This document shows positions 51,368 through 63,922 of a stretch of 64,000 bases of DNA, piece by piece; position 1 is the first letter of the stretch; every line of letters starts with the position of its first letter. Under the pieces are notes generated by a model. The model was not told the DNA's origin. It saw nothing but the letters and a program-made list of their open reading frames with translations, and ran no database searches. Position numbers and translations under genes: made by a program. This DNA comes from Osmia lignaria lignaria (taxonomy: Eukaryota; Arthropoda; Insecta; Hymenoptera; Megachilidae): positions 15,996,001 to 16,060,000 of the forward strand of contig NW_027478158.1 of NCBI RefSeq assembly GCF_051020975.1, in the 5' to 3' direction.

Positions 51368-53299
51368 TTGCAGATTTATCTCAAGGGAAGGGGCCTGACG
51401 GACATATTTCGAGATATTTCTTCTTCTTGTGGTTCTTCTTCTGCACAGCTAAGCTGGAAGTGGCATTTGCGGCTCGCACTAGTGCAGCGTTATCTCAAAG
51501 AAAGGGGCCACGGTGTTTCTGTATCTCTATCATGTTGGTGCGGCTTCGGAACTTTTAAATATCTCGATATATCTCGAAAACTACGCTTCTGATCAAAAAA
51601 TATCATAGAACATAAATTGTAGGAAACATAATTCTCTACAAAAAAGGTCTCTTAACATTTTGCCATAGCTCGCTTCGTTTCCGAGATATTTGCAGATATA
51701 TCTCAAGGGAAGGGGCCTGACGGACATATTTCGAGATATTTCTTCTTCTTGTTGTTCTTCTTCTGCACAGCTAAGCTGAAAGTGGCATTTACAGCTCGCA
51801 ATAGTGCAAAGTTATCTCAAAGAAAGGGGCCACGGTGTTTCTGTATCTCTATTATGTTGGTGCGGCTTCGGAACTTTTAAATATCTCGATATATCTCGAA
51901 AACTACGCATCTGATCAAAAAATATCATAGAACATAAATTGTAGGAAACTTAATTCTCTACAAAAAAGGTCTCTTAACATTTTGCCATAGCTCTCTTCGT
52001 TTCCGAGATATTTGCAGATTTATCTCAAGGGAAGGGGCCTGACGGACATATTTCGAGATATTTCTTCTTCTTGTTGTTCTTCTTCTGCACAGCTAAGCTG
52101 GAAGTGGCATTTGCAGCTCGCAATAGTGCAGAGTTATCTCAAAGAAAGGGGCCACGGTGTTTCTGTATCTCTATTATGTTGGTGCGGCTTCGGAACTTTT
52201 AAATATCTTGATATATCTCGAGAACTACGCATCTGATCAAAAAATATCATACAACATAAAAAGTAGGAAACTTAATTCTCTACAAAAAAGGTCTCTTAAC
52301 ATTTTGCCATAGCTCGCTTCGTTTCCGAGATATTTGCAGATTTATCTCAAGGCAAGGGGCCTGACGGACATATTTCGAGATATTTCTTCTTCTTGTTGCT
52401 CTTCTTCTGCACAGCTAAGCTGGAAGTGGCATTTGCGGCTCGCACTAGTGCAGAGTTATCTCAAAGAAAGGGGCCACGGTGTTTCTGTATCTCTATTATG
52501 TTGGTGCGGCTTCGGAACTTTTAAATATCTTGATATATCTCGAGAACTACGCATCTGATCAAAAAATATCATAGAACATAATAAGTAGGAAACTTAATTC
52601 TCTACAAAAAAGGTCTCTTAACATTTTGCCATAGCTCGCTTCGTTTCCGAGATATTTGCAGATTTATCTCAAGGGAAGGGGCCTGACGGACATATTTCGA
52701 GATATTTCTTCTTCTTGTGGTTCTTCTTCTGCACAGCTAAGCTGGAAGTGGCATTTGCGGCTCGCACTAGTGCAGCGTTATCTCAAAGAAAGGGGCCACG
52801 GTGTTTCTGTATCTCTATTATGTTGGTGCGGCTTCGGAACTTTTAAATATCTTGATATATCTCGAGAACTACGCATCTGATCAAAAAATATCATAGAACA
52901 TAAAAAGTAGGAAACTTAATTCTCTACAAAAAAGGTCTCTTAACATTTTGCCATAGCTCGCTTCGTTTCCGAGATATTTGCAGATTTATCTCAAGGGAAG
53001 GGGCATGACGGACATATTTCGAGATATTTCTTCTTCTTGTTGTTCTTCTTCTGCACAGCTAAGCTGGAAGTGGCATTTGCGGCTCGCACTAGTGCAGAGT
53101 TACCTCAAAGAGAGGGGCCACGGTGTTTCTGTATCTCTATCATGTCGGTGCGGCTTCGGAACTTTTAAATATCTCGATATATCTCGAAAACTACGCTTCT
53201 GATCAAAAAATATCATAGAACATAAATTGTAGGAAACATAATTCTCTACAAAAAAGGTCTCTTAACATTTTGCCATAGCTCGCTTCGTTTCCGAGATAT

Positions 53300-56200
53300 T
53301 TGCAGATATATCTCAAGGGAAGGGGCCTGACGGACATATTTCGAGATATTTCTTCTTCTTGTTGTTCTTCTTCTGCACAGCTAAGCTGAAAGTGGCATTT
53401 ACAGCTCGCAATAGTGCAAAGTTATCTCAAAGAAAGGGGCCACGGTGTTTCTGTATCTCTATTATGTTGGTGCGGCTTCGGTACTTTTAAATATCTCGAT
53501 ATATCTCGAAAACTACGCATCTGATCAAAAAATATCATAGAACATAAATTGTAGGAAACTTAATTCTCTACAAAAAAGGTCTCTTAACATTTTGCCATAG
53601 CTCGCTTCGTTTCCGAGATATTTGCAGATTTATCTCAAGGGAAGGGGCCTGACGGACATATTTCGAGATATTTCTTCTTCTTGTTGTTCTTCTTCTGCAC
53701 AGCTAAGCTGAAAGTGGCATTTACAGCTCGCAATAGTGCAAAGTTATCTCAAAGAAAGGGGCCACGGTGTTTCTGTATCTCTATTATGTTGGTGCGGCTT
53801 CGGAACTTTTAAATATCTCGATATATCTCGAAAACTACGCTTCTGATCAAAAAATATCATAGAACATAAATTGTAGGAAACTTAATTCTCTACAAAAAAG
53901 GTCTCTTAACATTTTGCCATAGCTCTCTTCGTTTCCGAGATATTTGCAGATTTATCTCAAGGGAAGGGGCCTGACGGACATATTTCGAGATATTTCTTCT
54001 TCTTGTTGTTCTTCTTCTGCACAGCTAAGCTGGAAGTGGCATTGGCAGCTCGCAATAGTGCAGAGTTATCTCAAAGAAAGGGGCCACGGTGTTTCTGTAT
54101 CTCTATTATGTTGGTGCGGCTTCGGAACTTTTAAATATCTCGATATATCTCGAAAACTACGCTTCTGATCAAAAAATATCATAGAACATAAATTGTAGGA
54201 AACATAATTCTCTACAAAAAAGGTCTCTTAACATTTTGCCATAGCTCGCTTCGTTTCCGAGATATTTGCAGATATATCTCAAGGGAAGGAGCCTGACGGA
54301 CATATTTCGAGATATTTCTTCTTCTTGTTGTTCTTCTTCTGCACAGCTAAGCTGAAAGTGGCATTTACAGCTCGCAATAGTGCAAAGTTATCTCAAAGAA
54401 AGGGGCCACGGTGTTTCTGTATCTCTATTATGTTGGTGCGGCTTCGGTACTTTTAAATATCTCGATATATCTCGAAAACTACGCATCTGATCAAAAAATA
54501 TCATAGAACATAAATTGTAGGAAACTTAATTCTCTACAAAAAAGGTCTCTTAACATTTTGCCATAGCTCTCTTCGTTTCCGAGATATTTGCAGATTTATC
54601 TCAAGGGAAGGGGCCTGACGGACATATTTCGAGATATTTCTTCTTCTTGTTGTTCTTCTTCTGCACAGCTAAGCTGGAAGTGGCATTTGCAGCTCGCAAT
54701 AGTGCAGAGTTATCTCAAAGAAAGGGGCCACGGTGTTTCTGTATCTCTATTATGTTGGTGCGGCTTCGGAACTTTTAAAGATCTTGATATATCTCGAGAA
54801 CTACGCATCTGATCAAAAAATATCATAGAACATAAAAAGTAGGAAACTTAAGTCTCTACAAAAAAGGTCTCTTAACATTTTGCCATAGCTCGCTTCGTTT
54901 CCGAGATATTTGCAGGTTTATCTCAAGGGAAGGGGCCTAACGGACATATTTCGAGATATTTCTTCTTCTTGTTGTTCTTCTTCTGCACAGCTAAACTGGA
55001 AGTGGCATTTCCAGCTCGTAATAGTGCAGAGTTATCTCAAAGAAAGGAGCCACGGTGTTTCTGTATCTCTATTCTGTTGGTGCGGCTTCGGAACTTTTAA
55101 ATATCTTGATATATCTCGAGAACTACGCATCTGATCAAAAAATATCATAGAACATAATAAGTAGGAAACTTAATTCTCTACAAAAAAGGTCTCTTAACAT
55201 TTTGCCATAGCTCGCTTCGTTTCCGAGATATTTGCAGATATATCTCAAGGGAAGGAGCCTGACGGACATATTTCGAGATATTTCTTCTTCTTGTTGTTCT
55301 TCTTCTGCACAGCTAAGCTGAAAGTGGCATTTACAGCTCGCAATAGTGCAAAGTTATCTCAAAGAAAGGGGCCACGGTGTTTCTGTATCTCTATTATGTT
55401 GGTGCGGCTTCGGTACTTTTAAATATCTCGATATATCTCGAAAACTACGCATCTGATCAAAAAATATCATAGAACATAAATTGTAGGAAACTTAATTCTC
55501 TACAAAAAAGGTCTCTTAACATTTTGCCATAGCTCTCTTCGTTTCCGAGATATTTGCAGATTTATCTCAAGGGAAGGGGCCTGACGGACATATTTCGAGA
55601 TATTTCTTCTTCTTGTTGTTCTTCTTCTGCACAGCTAAGCTGGAAGTGGCATTTGCAGCTCGCAATAGTGCAGAGTTATCTCAAAGAAAGGGGCCACGGT
55701 GTTTCTGTATCTCTATTATGTTGGTGCGGCTTCGGAACTTTTAAAGATCTTGATATATCTCGAGAACTACGCATCTGATCAAAAAATATCATAGAACATA
55801 AAAAGTAGGAAACTTAAGTCTCTACAAAAAAGGTCTCTTAACATTTTGCCATAGCTCGCTTCGTTTCCGAGATATTTGCAGGTTTATCTCAAGGGAAGGG
55901 GCCTAACGGACATATTTCGAGATATTTCTTCTTCTTGTTGTTCTTCTTCTGCACAGCTAAACTGGAAGTGGCATTTCCAGCTCGCAATAGTGCAGAGTTA
56001 TCTCAAAGAAAGGAGCCACGGTGTTTCTGTATCTCTATTCTGTTGGTGCGGCTTCGGAACTTTTAAATATCTTGATATATCTCGAGAACTACGCATCTGA
56101 TCAAAAAATATCATAGAACATAGTAAGTAGGAAACTTAATTCTCTACAAAAAAGGTCTCTTAACATTTTGCCATAGCTCGCTTCGTTTCCGAGATATTTG

Positions 56201-57163
56201 CAGATTTATCTCAAGGGAAGGGGCCTGACGGACATATTTCGAGATATTTCTTCTTCTTGTTGTTCTTCTTCTGCACAGCTAAGCTGAAAGTGGCATTTAC
56301 AGCTCGCAATAGTGCAAAGTTATCTCAAAGAAAGGGGCCACGGTGTTTCTGTATCTCTATTATGTTGGTGCGGCTTCGGTACTTTTAAATATCTCGATAT
56401 ATCTCGAAAACTACGCATCTGATCAAAAAATATCATAGAACATAAATTGTAGGAAACTTAATTCTCTACAAAAAAGGTCTCTTAACATTTTGCCATAGCT
56501 CTCTTCGTTTCCGAGATATTTGCAGATTTATCTCAAGGGAAGGGGCCTGACGGACATATTTCGAGATATTTCTTCTTCTTGTTGTTCTTCTTCTGCACAG
56601 CTAAGCTGGAAGTGGCATTTACAGCTCGCAATAGTGCAAAGTTATCTCAAAGAAAGGGGCCACGGTGTTTCTGTATCTCTATTATGTTGGTGCGGCTTCG
56701 GAACTTTTAAATATCTCGAGATATCTCGAAAACTACGCTTCTGATCAAAAAATATCATAGAACATAAATTGTAGGAAACTTAATTCTCTACAAAAAAGGT
56801 CTCTTCACATTTTGCCATAGCTCTCTTCGTTTCCGAGATATTTGCAGATTTATCTCAAGGGAAGGGGCCTGACGGACATATTTCGAGATATTTCTTCTTC
56901 TTGTTGTTCTTCTTCTGCACAGCTAAGCTGGAAGTGGCATTTGCAGCTCGCAATAGTGCAGAGTTATCTCAAAGAAAGGGGCCACGGTGTTTCTGTATCT
57001 CTATTATGTTGGTGCGGCTTCGGAACTTTTAAAGATCTTGATATATCTCGAGAACTACGCATCTGATCAAAAAATATCATAGAACATAAAAAGTAGGAAA
57101 CTTAATTCTCTACAAAAAAGGTCTCTTAACATTTTGCCATAGCTCGCTTCGTTTCCGAGATAT
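53300..57163 (+). repeat. Trimer series keyed by CGGTAC, period 966 bp
   Basis: K-class units with a183t (GGAAC to GGTAC) stand at 53300, 54266, 55232 and 56198, exactly 966 bp apart. The two middle copies also share TTTAAAGATCTTG (54588, 55554) and AACTTAAGTCTC. The same a183t is seen once earlier, at the 44606 unit, which suggests that the end of the 22-unit block seeded this series. In the fourth copy the order of the later units has changed. Confidence 0.87.
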
Positions 57164-59738
57164 TTGCAGATTTATCTCAAGGGAAGGGGCATGACGGATA
57201 TATTTCGAGATATTTCTTCTTCTTGTTGTTCTTCTTCTGCACAGCTAAGCTGGAAGTGGCATTTGCGGCTCGCACTAGTGCAGAGTTATCTCAAAGAAAG
57301 GGGCCACGGTGTTCCTGTATCTCTATTATGTTGGTGCGGCTTCGGAACTTTTAAATATCTCGATATATCTCGAAAACTACGCATCTGATCAAAAAATATC
57401 ATAGAACATAAATTGTAGGAAACATAATTCTCTACAAAAAAGTTCTCTTAACATTTTGCCATAGCTCGCTTCGTTTCCGAGATATTTGCAGATATATCTC
57501 AAGGGAAGGGGCCTGACGGACATATTTCGAGATATTTCTTCTTCTTGTTGTTCTTCTTCTGCACAGCTAACCTGGAAGTGGCATTTGCAGCTCGCAATAG
57601 TGCAGAGTTATCTCAAAGAAAGGGGCCACGGTGTTTCTGTATCTCTATTATGTTGGTGCGGCTTCGGAACTTTTAAATATCTTGATATATCTCGAGAACT
57701 ACGCATCTGATCAAAAAATATCATAGAACATAAAAAGTAGGAAACTTAATTCTCTACAAAAAAGGTCTCTTAACATTTTGCCATAGCTCGCTTCGTTTCC
57801 GAGATATTTGCAGATTTATCTCAAGGGAAGGGGCCTGACGGACATATTTCGAGATATTTCTTCTTCTTGTTGTTCTTCTTCTGCACAGCTAAGCTGGAAG
57901 TGGCATTTGCAGCTCGCAATAGTGCAGAGTTATCTCAAAGAAAGGGGCCACGGTGTTTCTGTATCTCTATTATGTTGGTGCGGCTTCGGAACTTTTAACT
58001 ATCTTGATATATATCGAGAACTACGCATCTGATCAAAAAATATCATACAACATAAAAAGTAGGAAACTTAATTCTCTACAAAAAAGGTCTCTTAACATTT
58101 TGCCATAGCTCGCTTCGTTTCCGAGATATTTGCAGGTTTATCTCAAGGGAAGGGGCCTAACGGACATATTTCGAGATATTTCGTCTTCTTGTTGTTCTTC
58201 TTCTGCACAGCTAAACTGGAAGTGGCATTTCCAGCTCGCAATAGTGCAGAGTTATCTCAAAGAAAGGGGCCACGGTGTTTCTGTATCTCTATTATGTTGG
58301 TGCGGCTTCGGAACTTTTAAATATCTTGATATATCTCGAGAACTACGCATCTGATCAAAAAATATCATAGAACATAAAAAGTAGGAAACTTAATTCTCTA
58401 CAAAAAAGGTCTCTTAACATTTTGCCATAGCTCGCTTCGTTTCCGAGATATTTGCAGATTTATCTCAAGGGAAGGGGCATGACGGACATATTTCGAGATA
58501 TTTCTTCTTCTTGTTGTTCTTCTTCTGCACAGCTAAGCTGGAAGTGGCATTTGCAGCTCGCAATAGTGCAGAGTTATCTCAAAGAAAGGGGCCACGGTGT
58601 TTCTGTATCTCTATTATGTTGGTGCGGCTTCGGAACTTTTAAATATCTTGATATATCTCGAGAACTACGCATCTGATCAAAAAATATCATAGAACATAAA
58701 AAGTAGGAAACTTAATTCTCTACAAAAAAGGTCTCTTAACATTTTGCCATAGCTCGCTTCGTTTCCGAGATATTTGCAGATTTATCTCAAGGGAAGGGGC
58801 ATGACGGACATATTTCGAGATATTTCTTCTTCTTGTTGTTCTTCTTCTGCACAGCTAAGCTGGAAGTGGCATTTGCGGCTCGCACTAGTGCAGAGTTATC
58901 TCAAAGAAAGGGGCCACGGTGTTTCTGTATCTCTATCATGTTGGTGCGGCTTCGGAACTTTTAAATATCTCGATATATCTCGAAAACTACGCTTCTGATC
59001 AAAAAATATCATAGAAGATAAATTGTAGGAAACTTAATTGTCTACAAAAAAGGTCTCTTAACATTTTGCCATAGCTCTCTTCGTTTCCGAGATATTTGCA
59101 GATTTATCTCAAGGGAAGGGGCCTGACGGACATATTTCGAGATATTTCTTCTTCTTGTTGTTCTTCTTCTGCACAGCTAAGCTGGAAGTGGCATTTGCAG
59201 CTCGCAATAGTGCAGAGTTATCTCAAAGAAAGGGGCCACGGTGTTTCTGTATCTCTATTATGTTGGTGCGGCTTCGGAACTTTTAAATATCTTGATATAT
59301 CTCGAGAACTACGCGTCTGATCAAAAAATATCATAGAACATAAAAAGTAGGAAACATAATTCTCTACAAAAAAGGTCTCTTAACATTTTGCCATAGCTCG
59401 CTTCGTTTCCGAGGTATTTGCAGATTTATCTCAAGGCAAGGGGCCTGACGGACATATTTCGAGATATTTCTTCTTCTTGTTGCTCTTCTTCTGCACAGCT
59501 AAGCTGGAAGTGCCATTGCGGCTCGCACTAGTGCAGAGTTATCTCAAAGAAAGGGGCCACGGTGTTTCTGTATCTCTATTATGTTGGTGCGGCTTCGGAA
59601 CTTTTAAATATCTTGATATATCTCGAGAACTACACATCTGATCAAAAAATATCATACAACATAAAAAGTAGGAAACTTAATTCTCTACAAAAAAGGTCTC
59701 TTAACATTTTGCCATAGCTCGCTTCGTTTCCGAGATAT

Positions 59739-60060
59739 TTGCAGGTTTATCTCAAGGGAAGGGGCCTAACGGACATATTTCGAGATATTTCTTCTTCTTG
59801 TGGTTCTTCTTCTGCACAGCTAAGCTGGAAGTGGCATTTGCGGCTCGCACTAGTGCAGCGTTATCTCAAAGAAAGGGGCCACGGTGTTTCTGTATCTCTA
59901 TTATGTTGGTGCGGCTTCGGAACTTTTAAATATCTTGATATATCTCGAGAACTACGCATCTGATCAAAAAATATCATAGAACATAAAAAGTAGGAAACTT
60001 AATTCTCTACAAAAAAGGTCTCTTAACATTTTGCCATAGCTCGCTTCGTTTCCGAGATAT
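59739..60060 (+). repeat. Fusion unit: GCAGGTTT/CCTAACGG head, TTGTGGTTC body
   Basis: The head matches the unit at 35591 and the body matches the following unit, 35913 (R class with GTGCAGCG). The exchange lies between about 59770 and 59801. One unit is lost compared with the older block. Confidence 0.78.
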
Positions 60061-60382
60061 TTGCAGATTTATCTCAAGGGAAGGGGCATGACGGACATAT
60101 TTCGAGATATTTCTTCTTCTTGTTGTTCTTCTTCTGCACAGCTAAGCTGGAAGTGGCATTTGCGGCTCGCACTAGTGCAGAGTTATCTCAAAGAAAGGGG
60201 CCACGGTGTTTCTGTATCTCTATTATGTTGGTGCGGCTTCGGAACTTTTAAATATCTTGATATATCTCGAGAACTACGCATCTGATCAAAAAATATCATA
60301 GAACATAAAAAGTAGGAAACTTAATTCTCTACAAAAAAGGTCTCTTAACATTTTGCCATAGCTCGCTTCGTTTCCGAGATAT

Positions 60383-60704
60383 TTGCAGGTTTATCTCAAG
60401 GGAAGGGGCCTGACGGACATATTTCGAGATATTTCTTCTTCTTGTTGTTCTTCTTCTGCACAGCTAAGCTGAAAGTGGCATTTACAGCTCGCAATAGTGC
60501 AAAGTTATCTCAAAGAAAGGGGCCACGGTGTTTCTGTATCTCTATTATGTTGGTGCGGCTTCGGAACTTTTAAATATCTCGATATATCTCGAAAACTACG
60601 CATCTGATCAAAAAATATCATAGAACATAAATTGTAGGAAACTTAATTCTCTACAAAAAAGGTCTCTTAACATTTTGCCATAGCTCTCTTCGTTTCCGAG
60701 ATAT
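60383..60704 (+). repeat. Fusion unit: GCAGGTTT head, K-class body
   Basis: G at 60389 belongs to the 36557-type head. G at 60412 (CCTGACGG) and the K-class changes belong to the 37201/33982 type. The exchange lies in 60390-60411 and removes two units. This head-to-K-class join is not seen elsewhere in the window. Confidence 0.78.
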
Positions 60705-63700
60705 TTGCAGATTTATCTCAAGGGAAGGGGCCTGACGGACATATTTCGAGATATTTCTTCTTCTTGTTGTTCTTCTTCTGCACAGCTAAGCTGGAAGTGG
60801 CATTTGCAGCTCGCAATAGTGCAGAGTTATCTCAAAGAAAGGGGCCACGGTGTTTCTGTATCTCTATTATGTTGGTGCGGCTTCGGAACTTTTAAATATC
60901 TTGATATATCTCGAGAACTACGCATCTGATCAAAAAATATCATACAACATAAAAAGTAGGAAACTTAATTCTCTACAAAAAAGGTCTCTTAACATTTTGC
61001 CATAGCTCGCTTCGTTTCCGAGATATTTGCAGATTTATCTCAAGGGAAGGGGCCTGACGGACATATTTCGAGATATTTCTTCTTCTTGTTGTTCTTCTTC
61101 TGCACAGCTAAACTGGAAGTGGCATTTCCAGCTCGCAATAGTGCAGAGTTATCTCAAAGAAAGGAGCCACGGTGTTTCTGTATCTCTATTCTGTTGGTGC
61201 GGCTTCGGAACTTTTAAATATCTTGATATATCTCGAGAACTACGCATCTGATCAAAAAATATCATAGAACATAATAAGTAGGAAACTTAATTCTCTACAA
61301 AAAGGGTCTCTTAACATTTTGCCATAGCTCGCTTCGTTTCCGAGATATTTGCAGATTTATCTCAAGGGAAGGGGCCTGACGGACATATTTCGAGATATTT
61401 CTTCTTCTTGTGGTTCTCCTTCTGCACAGCTAAGCTGGAAGTGGCATTTGCGGCTCGCACTAGTGCAGCGTTATCTCAAAGAAAGGGGCCACGGTGTTTC
61501 TGTATCTCTATCATGTTGGGGCGGCTTCGGAACTTTTAAATATCTCGATATATCTCGAAAACTGCGCTTCTGATCAAAAAATATCATAGAACATAAATTG
61601 TAGGAAACATAATTCTCTACAAAAAAGGACTCTTAACATTTTGCCATAGCTCGCTTCGTTTCCGAGATATTTGCAGATATATCTCAAGGGAAGGGGCCTG
61701 ACGGACATATTTCGAGATATTTCTTCTTCTTGTTGTTCTTCTTCTGCACAGCTAAGCTGAAAGTGGCATTTACAGCTCGCAATAGTGCAAAGTTATCTCA
61801 AAGAAAGGGGCCACGGTGTTTCTGTATCTCTATTATGTTGGTGCGGCTTCGGAACTTTTAAATATCTCGATATATCTCGAAAACTACGCATCTGATCAAA
61901 AAATATCATAGAACATAAATTGTAGGAAACTTAATTCTCTACAAAAAAGGTCTCTTAACATTTTGCCATAGCTCTCTTCGTTTCCGAGATATTTGCAGAT
62001 TTATCTCAAGGGAAGGGGCCTGACGGACATATTTCGAGATATTTCTTCTTCTTGTTGTTCTTCTTCTGCACAGCTAAGCTGGAAGTGGCATTTGCAGCTC
62101 GCAATAGTGCAGAGTTATCTCAAAGAAAGGGGCCACGGTGTTTCTGTATCTCTATTATGTTGGTGCGGCTTCGGAACTTTTAAATATCTTGATATATCTC
62201 GAGAACTACGCATCTGATCAAAAAATATCATACAACATAAAAAGTAGGAAACTTAATTCTCTACAAAAAAGGTCTCTTAACATTTTGCCATAGCTCGCTT
62301 CGTTTCCGAGATATTTGCAGGTTTATCTCAAGGGAAGGGGCCTAACGGACATATTTCGAGATATTTCGTCTTCTTGTTGTTCTTCTTCTGCACAGCTAAA
62401 CTGGAAGTGGCATTTCCAGCTCGCAATAGTGCAGAGTTATCTCAAAGAAAGGGGCCACGGTGTTTCTGTATGTCTATTATGTTGGTGCGGCTTCGGAACT
62501 TTTAAATATCTCGATATATCTCGAAAACTACGCTTCTGATCAAAAAATATCATAGAACATAAATTGTAGGAAACTTAATTCTCTACAAAAAAGGTCTCTT
62601 AACATTTTGCCATAGCTCTCTTCGTTTCCGAGATATTTGCAGATTTATCTCAAGGGAAGGGGCCTGACGGACATATTTCGAGATATTTCTTCTTCTTGTT
62701 GTTCTTCTTCTGCACAGCTAAGCTGGAAGTGGCATTTGCAGCTCGCAATAGTGCAGAGTTATCTCAAAGAAAGGGGCCACGGTGTTTCTGTATCTCTATT
62801 ATGTTGGTGCGGCTTCGGAACTTTTAAATATCTTGATATATCTCGAGAACTACGCGTCTGATCAAAAAATATCATAGAACATAAAAAGTGGGAAACATAA
62901 TTCTCTACAAAAAGGTCTCTTAACATTTTGCCATAGCTCGCTTCGTTTCCGAGATATTTGCAGATTTATCTCAAGGCAAGGGGCCTGACGGACATATTTC
63001 GAGATATTTCTTCTTCTTGTTGCTCTTCTTCTGCACAGCTAAGCTGGAAGTGGCATTTGCGGCTCGCACTAGTGCACAGTTATCTCAAAGAAAGGGGCCA
63101 CGGTGTTTCTGTATCTCTATTATGTTGGTGCGGCTTCGGAACTTTAAATATCTTGATATATCTCGAGAACTACGCATCTGATCAAAAAATATCATAGAAC
63201 ATAAAAAGTAGGAAACTTAATTCTCTACAAAAAAGGTCTCTTAACATTTTGCCATAGCTCGCTTCGTTTCCGAGATATTTGCAGATTTATCTCAAGGGAA
63301 GGGGCCTGACGGACTTATTTCGGGATATTTCTTCTTCTTGTTGTTCTTCTTCTGCACAGCTAAGCTGGAAGTGGCATTTGCGGCTCGCACTAGTGCAGCG
63401 TTATCTCAAAGAAAGGGGCCACGGTGTTTCTGTATCTCTATTATGTTGGTGCGGCTTCGGAACTTTTAAATATCTTGATATATCTCGAGAACTACGCATC
63501 TGATCAAAAAATATGATAGAACATAAAAAGTAGGAAACTTAATTCTCTACAAAAAAGGTCTCTTAACATTTTGCCATAGCTCGCTTCGCTTCCGAGATAT
63601 TTGCAGATTTATCTCAAGGGAAGGGGCATGACTGACATATTTCGAGATATTCCTTCTTCTTGTTGTTCTTCTTCTGCACAGCTAAGCTGGAAGTGGCATT

Positions 63701-63922
63701 TGCAGCTCGCAATAGTGCAGAGTTATCTCAAAGAAGGGGGCCACGGTGTTTCTGTATCTCTATTATGTTGGTGCGGCTTCGGAACTTTTAAATATCTTGA
63801 TATATCTCGAGAACTACGCATCTGATCAAAAAATATCATAGAACATAAAAAGTAGGAAACTTAATTCTCTACAGAAAAGGTCTCTTAACATTTTGCCATA
63901 GCTCTCTTCGTTTCCGAGATAT

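Larger units (their letters stand above)
44928..53621 (+). repeat. 27-unit derivative of the 22-unit block, copy 2 (8694 bp)
   Basis: It follows copy 1 unit for unit and repeats its private changes, including GAAAATAAATTG (47425, 49357), GTTACCTC with CATGTCGG (52978 unit) and CGGTAC (53300 unit). It gained a six-unit tandem duplication (45894-47825 repeated at 47826-49757). It lost one unit through a fusion at 51046. 22 + 6 - 1 = 27 units, and 27 x 322 = 8694, which is the observed length. Similarity to copy 1 ends near 53520-53545, where the tail switches from A to B. Confidence 0.9.
57164..63922 (+). repeat. Mosaic of earlier unit types with several fusions
   Basis: 21 units. The run from 59096 to 60704 follows 34948-37522 with three units missing. 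The run 61349-63278 follows 33660-35590. Private changes are again more frequent (GTTCCTGTATC, GATATATATCGAG, GTATGTCTATT, AAAAGGACTC), as in the left part. The units at 62637 and 62958 are each 1 bp short (ACAAAAAGG, GGAACTTTAAAT). Confidence 0.82.

Noticed and set aside
37844..53621. Whole 22/27-unit structure as an assembly artefact
   Set aside because: Not excluded, but copies differ by private bases, clean fusion units and an internal duplication, which simple assembly copying would not create. The identical pair at 27542-28185 remains more open to doubt.
179..63825. About 165 similar open frames of 60-84 codons on the plus strand
   Set aside because: They are one frame of a tandem satellite: TTG start, frame shift each unit, residue-changing class markers and freely amplified stop codons. 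They are not listed as CDS.
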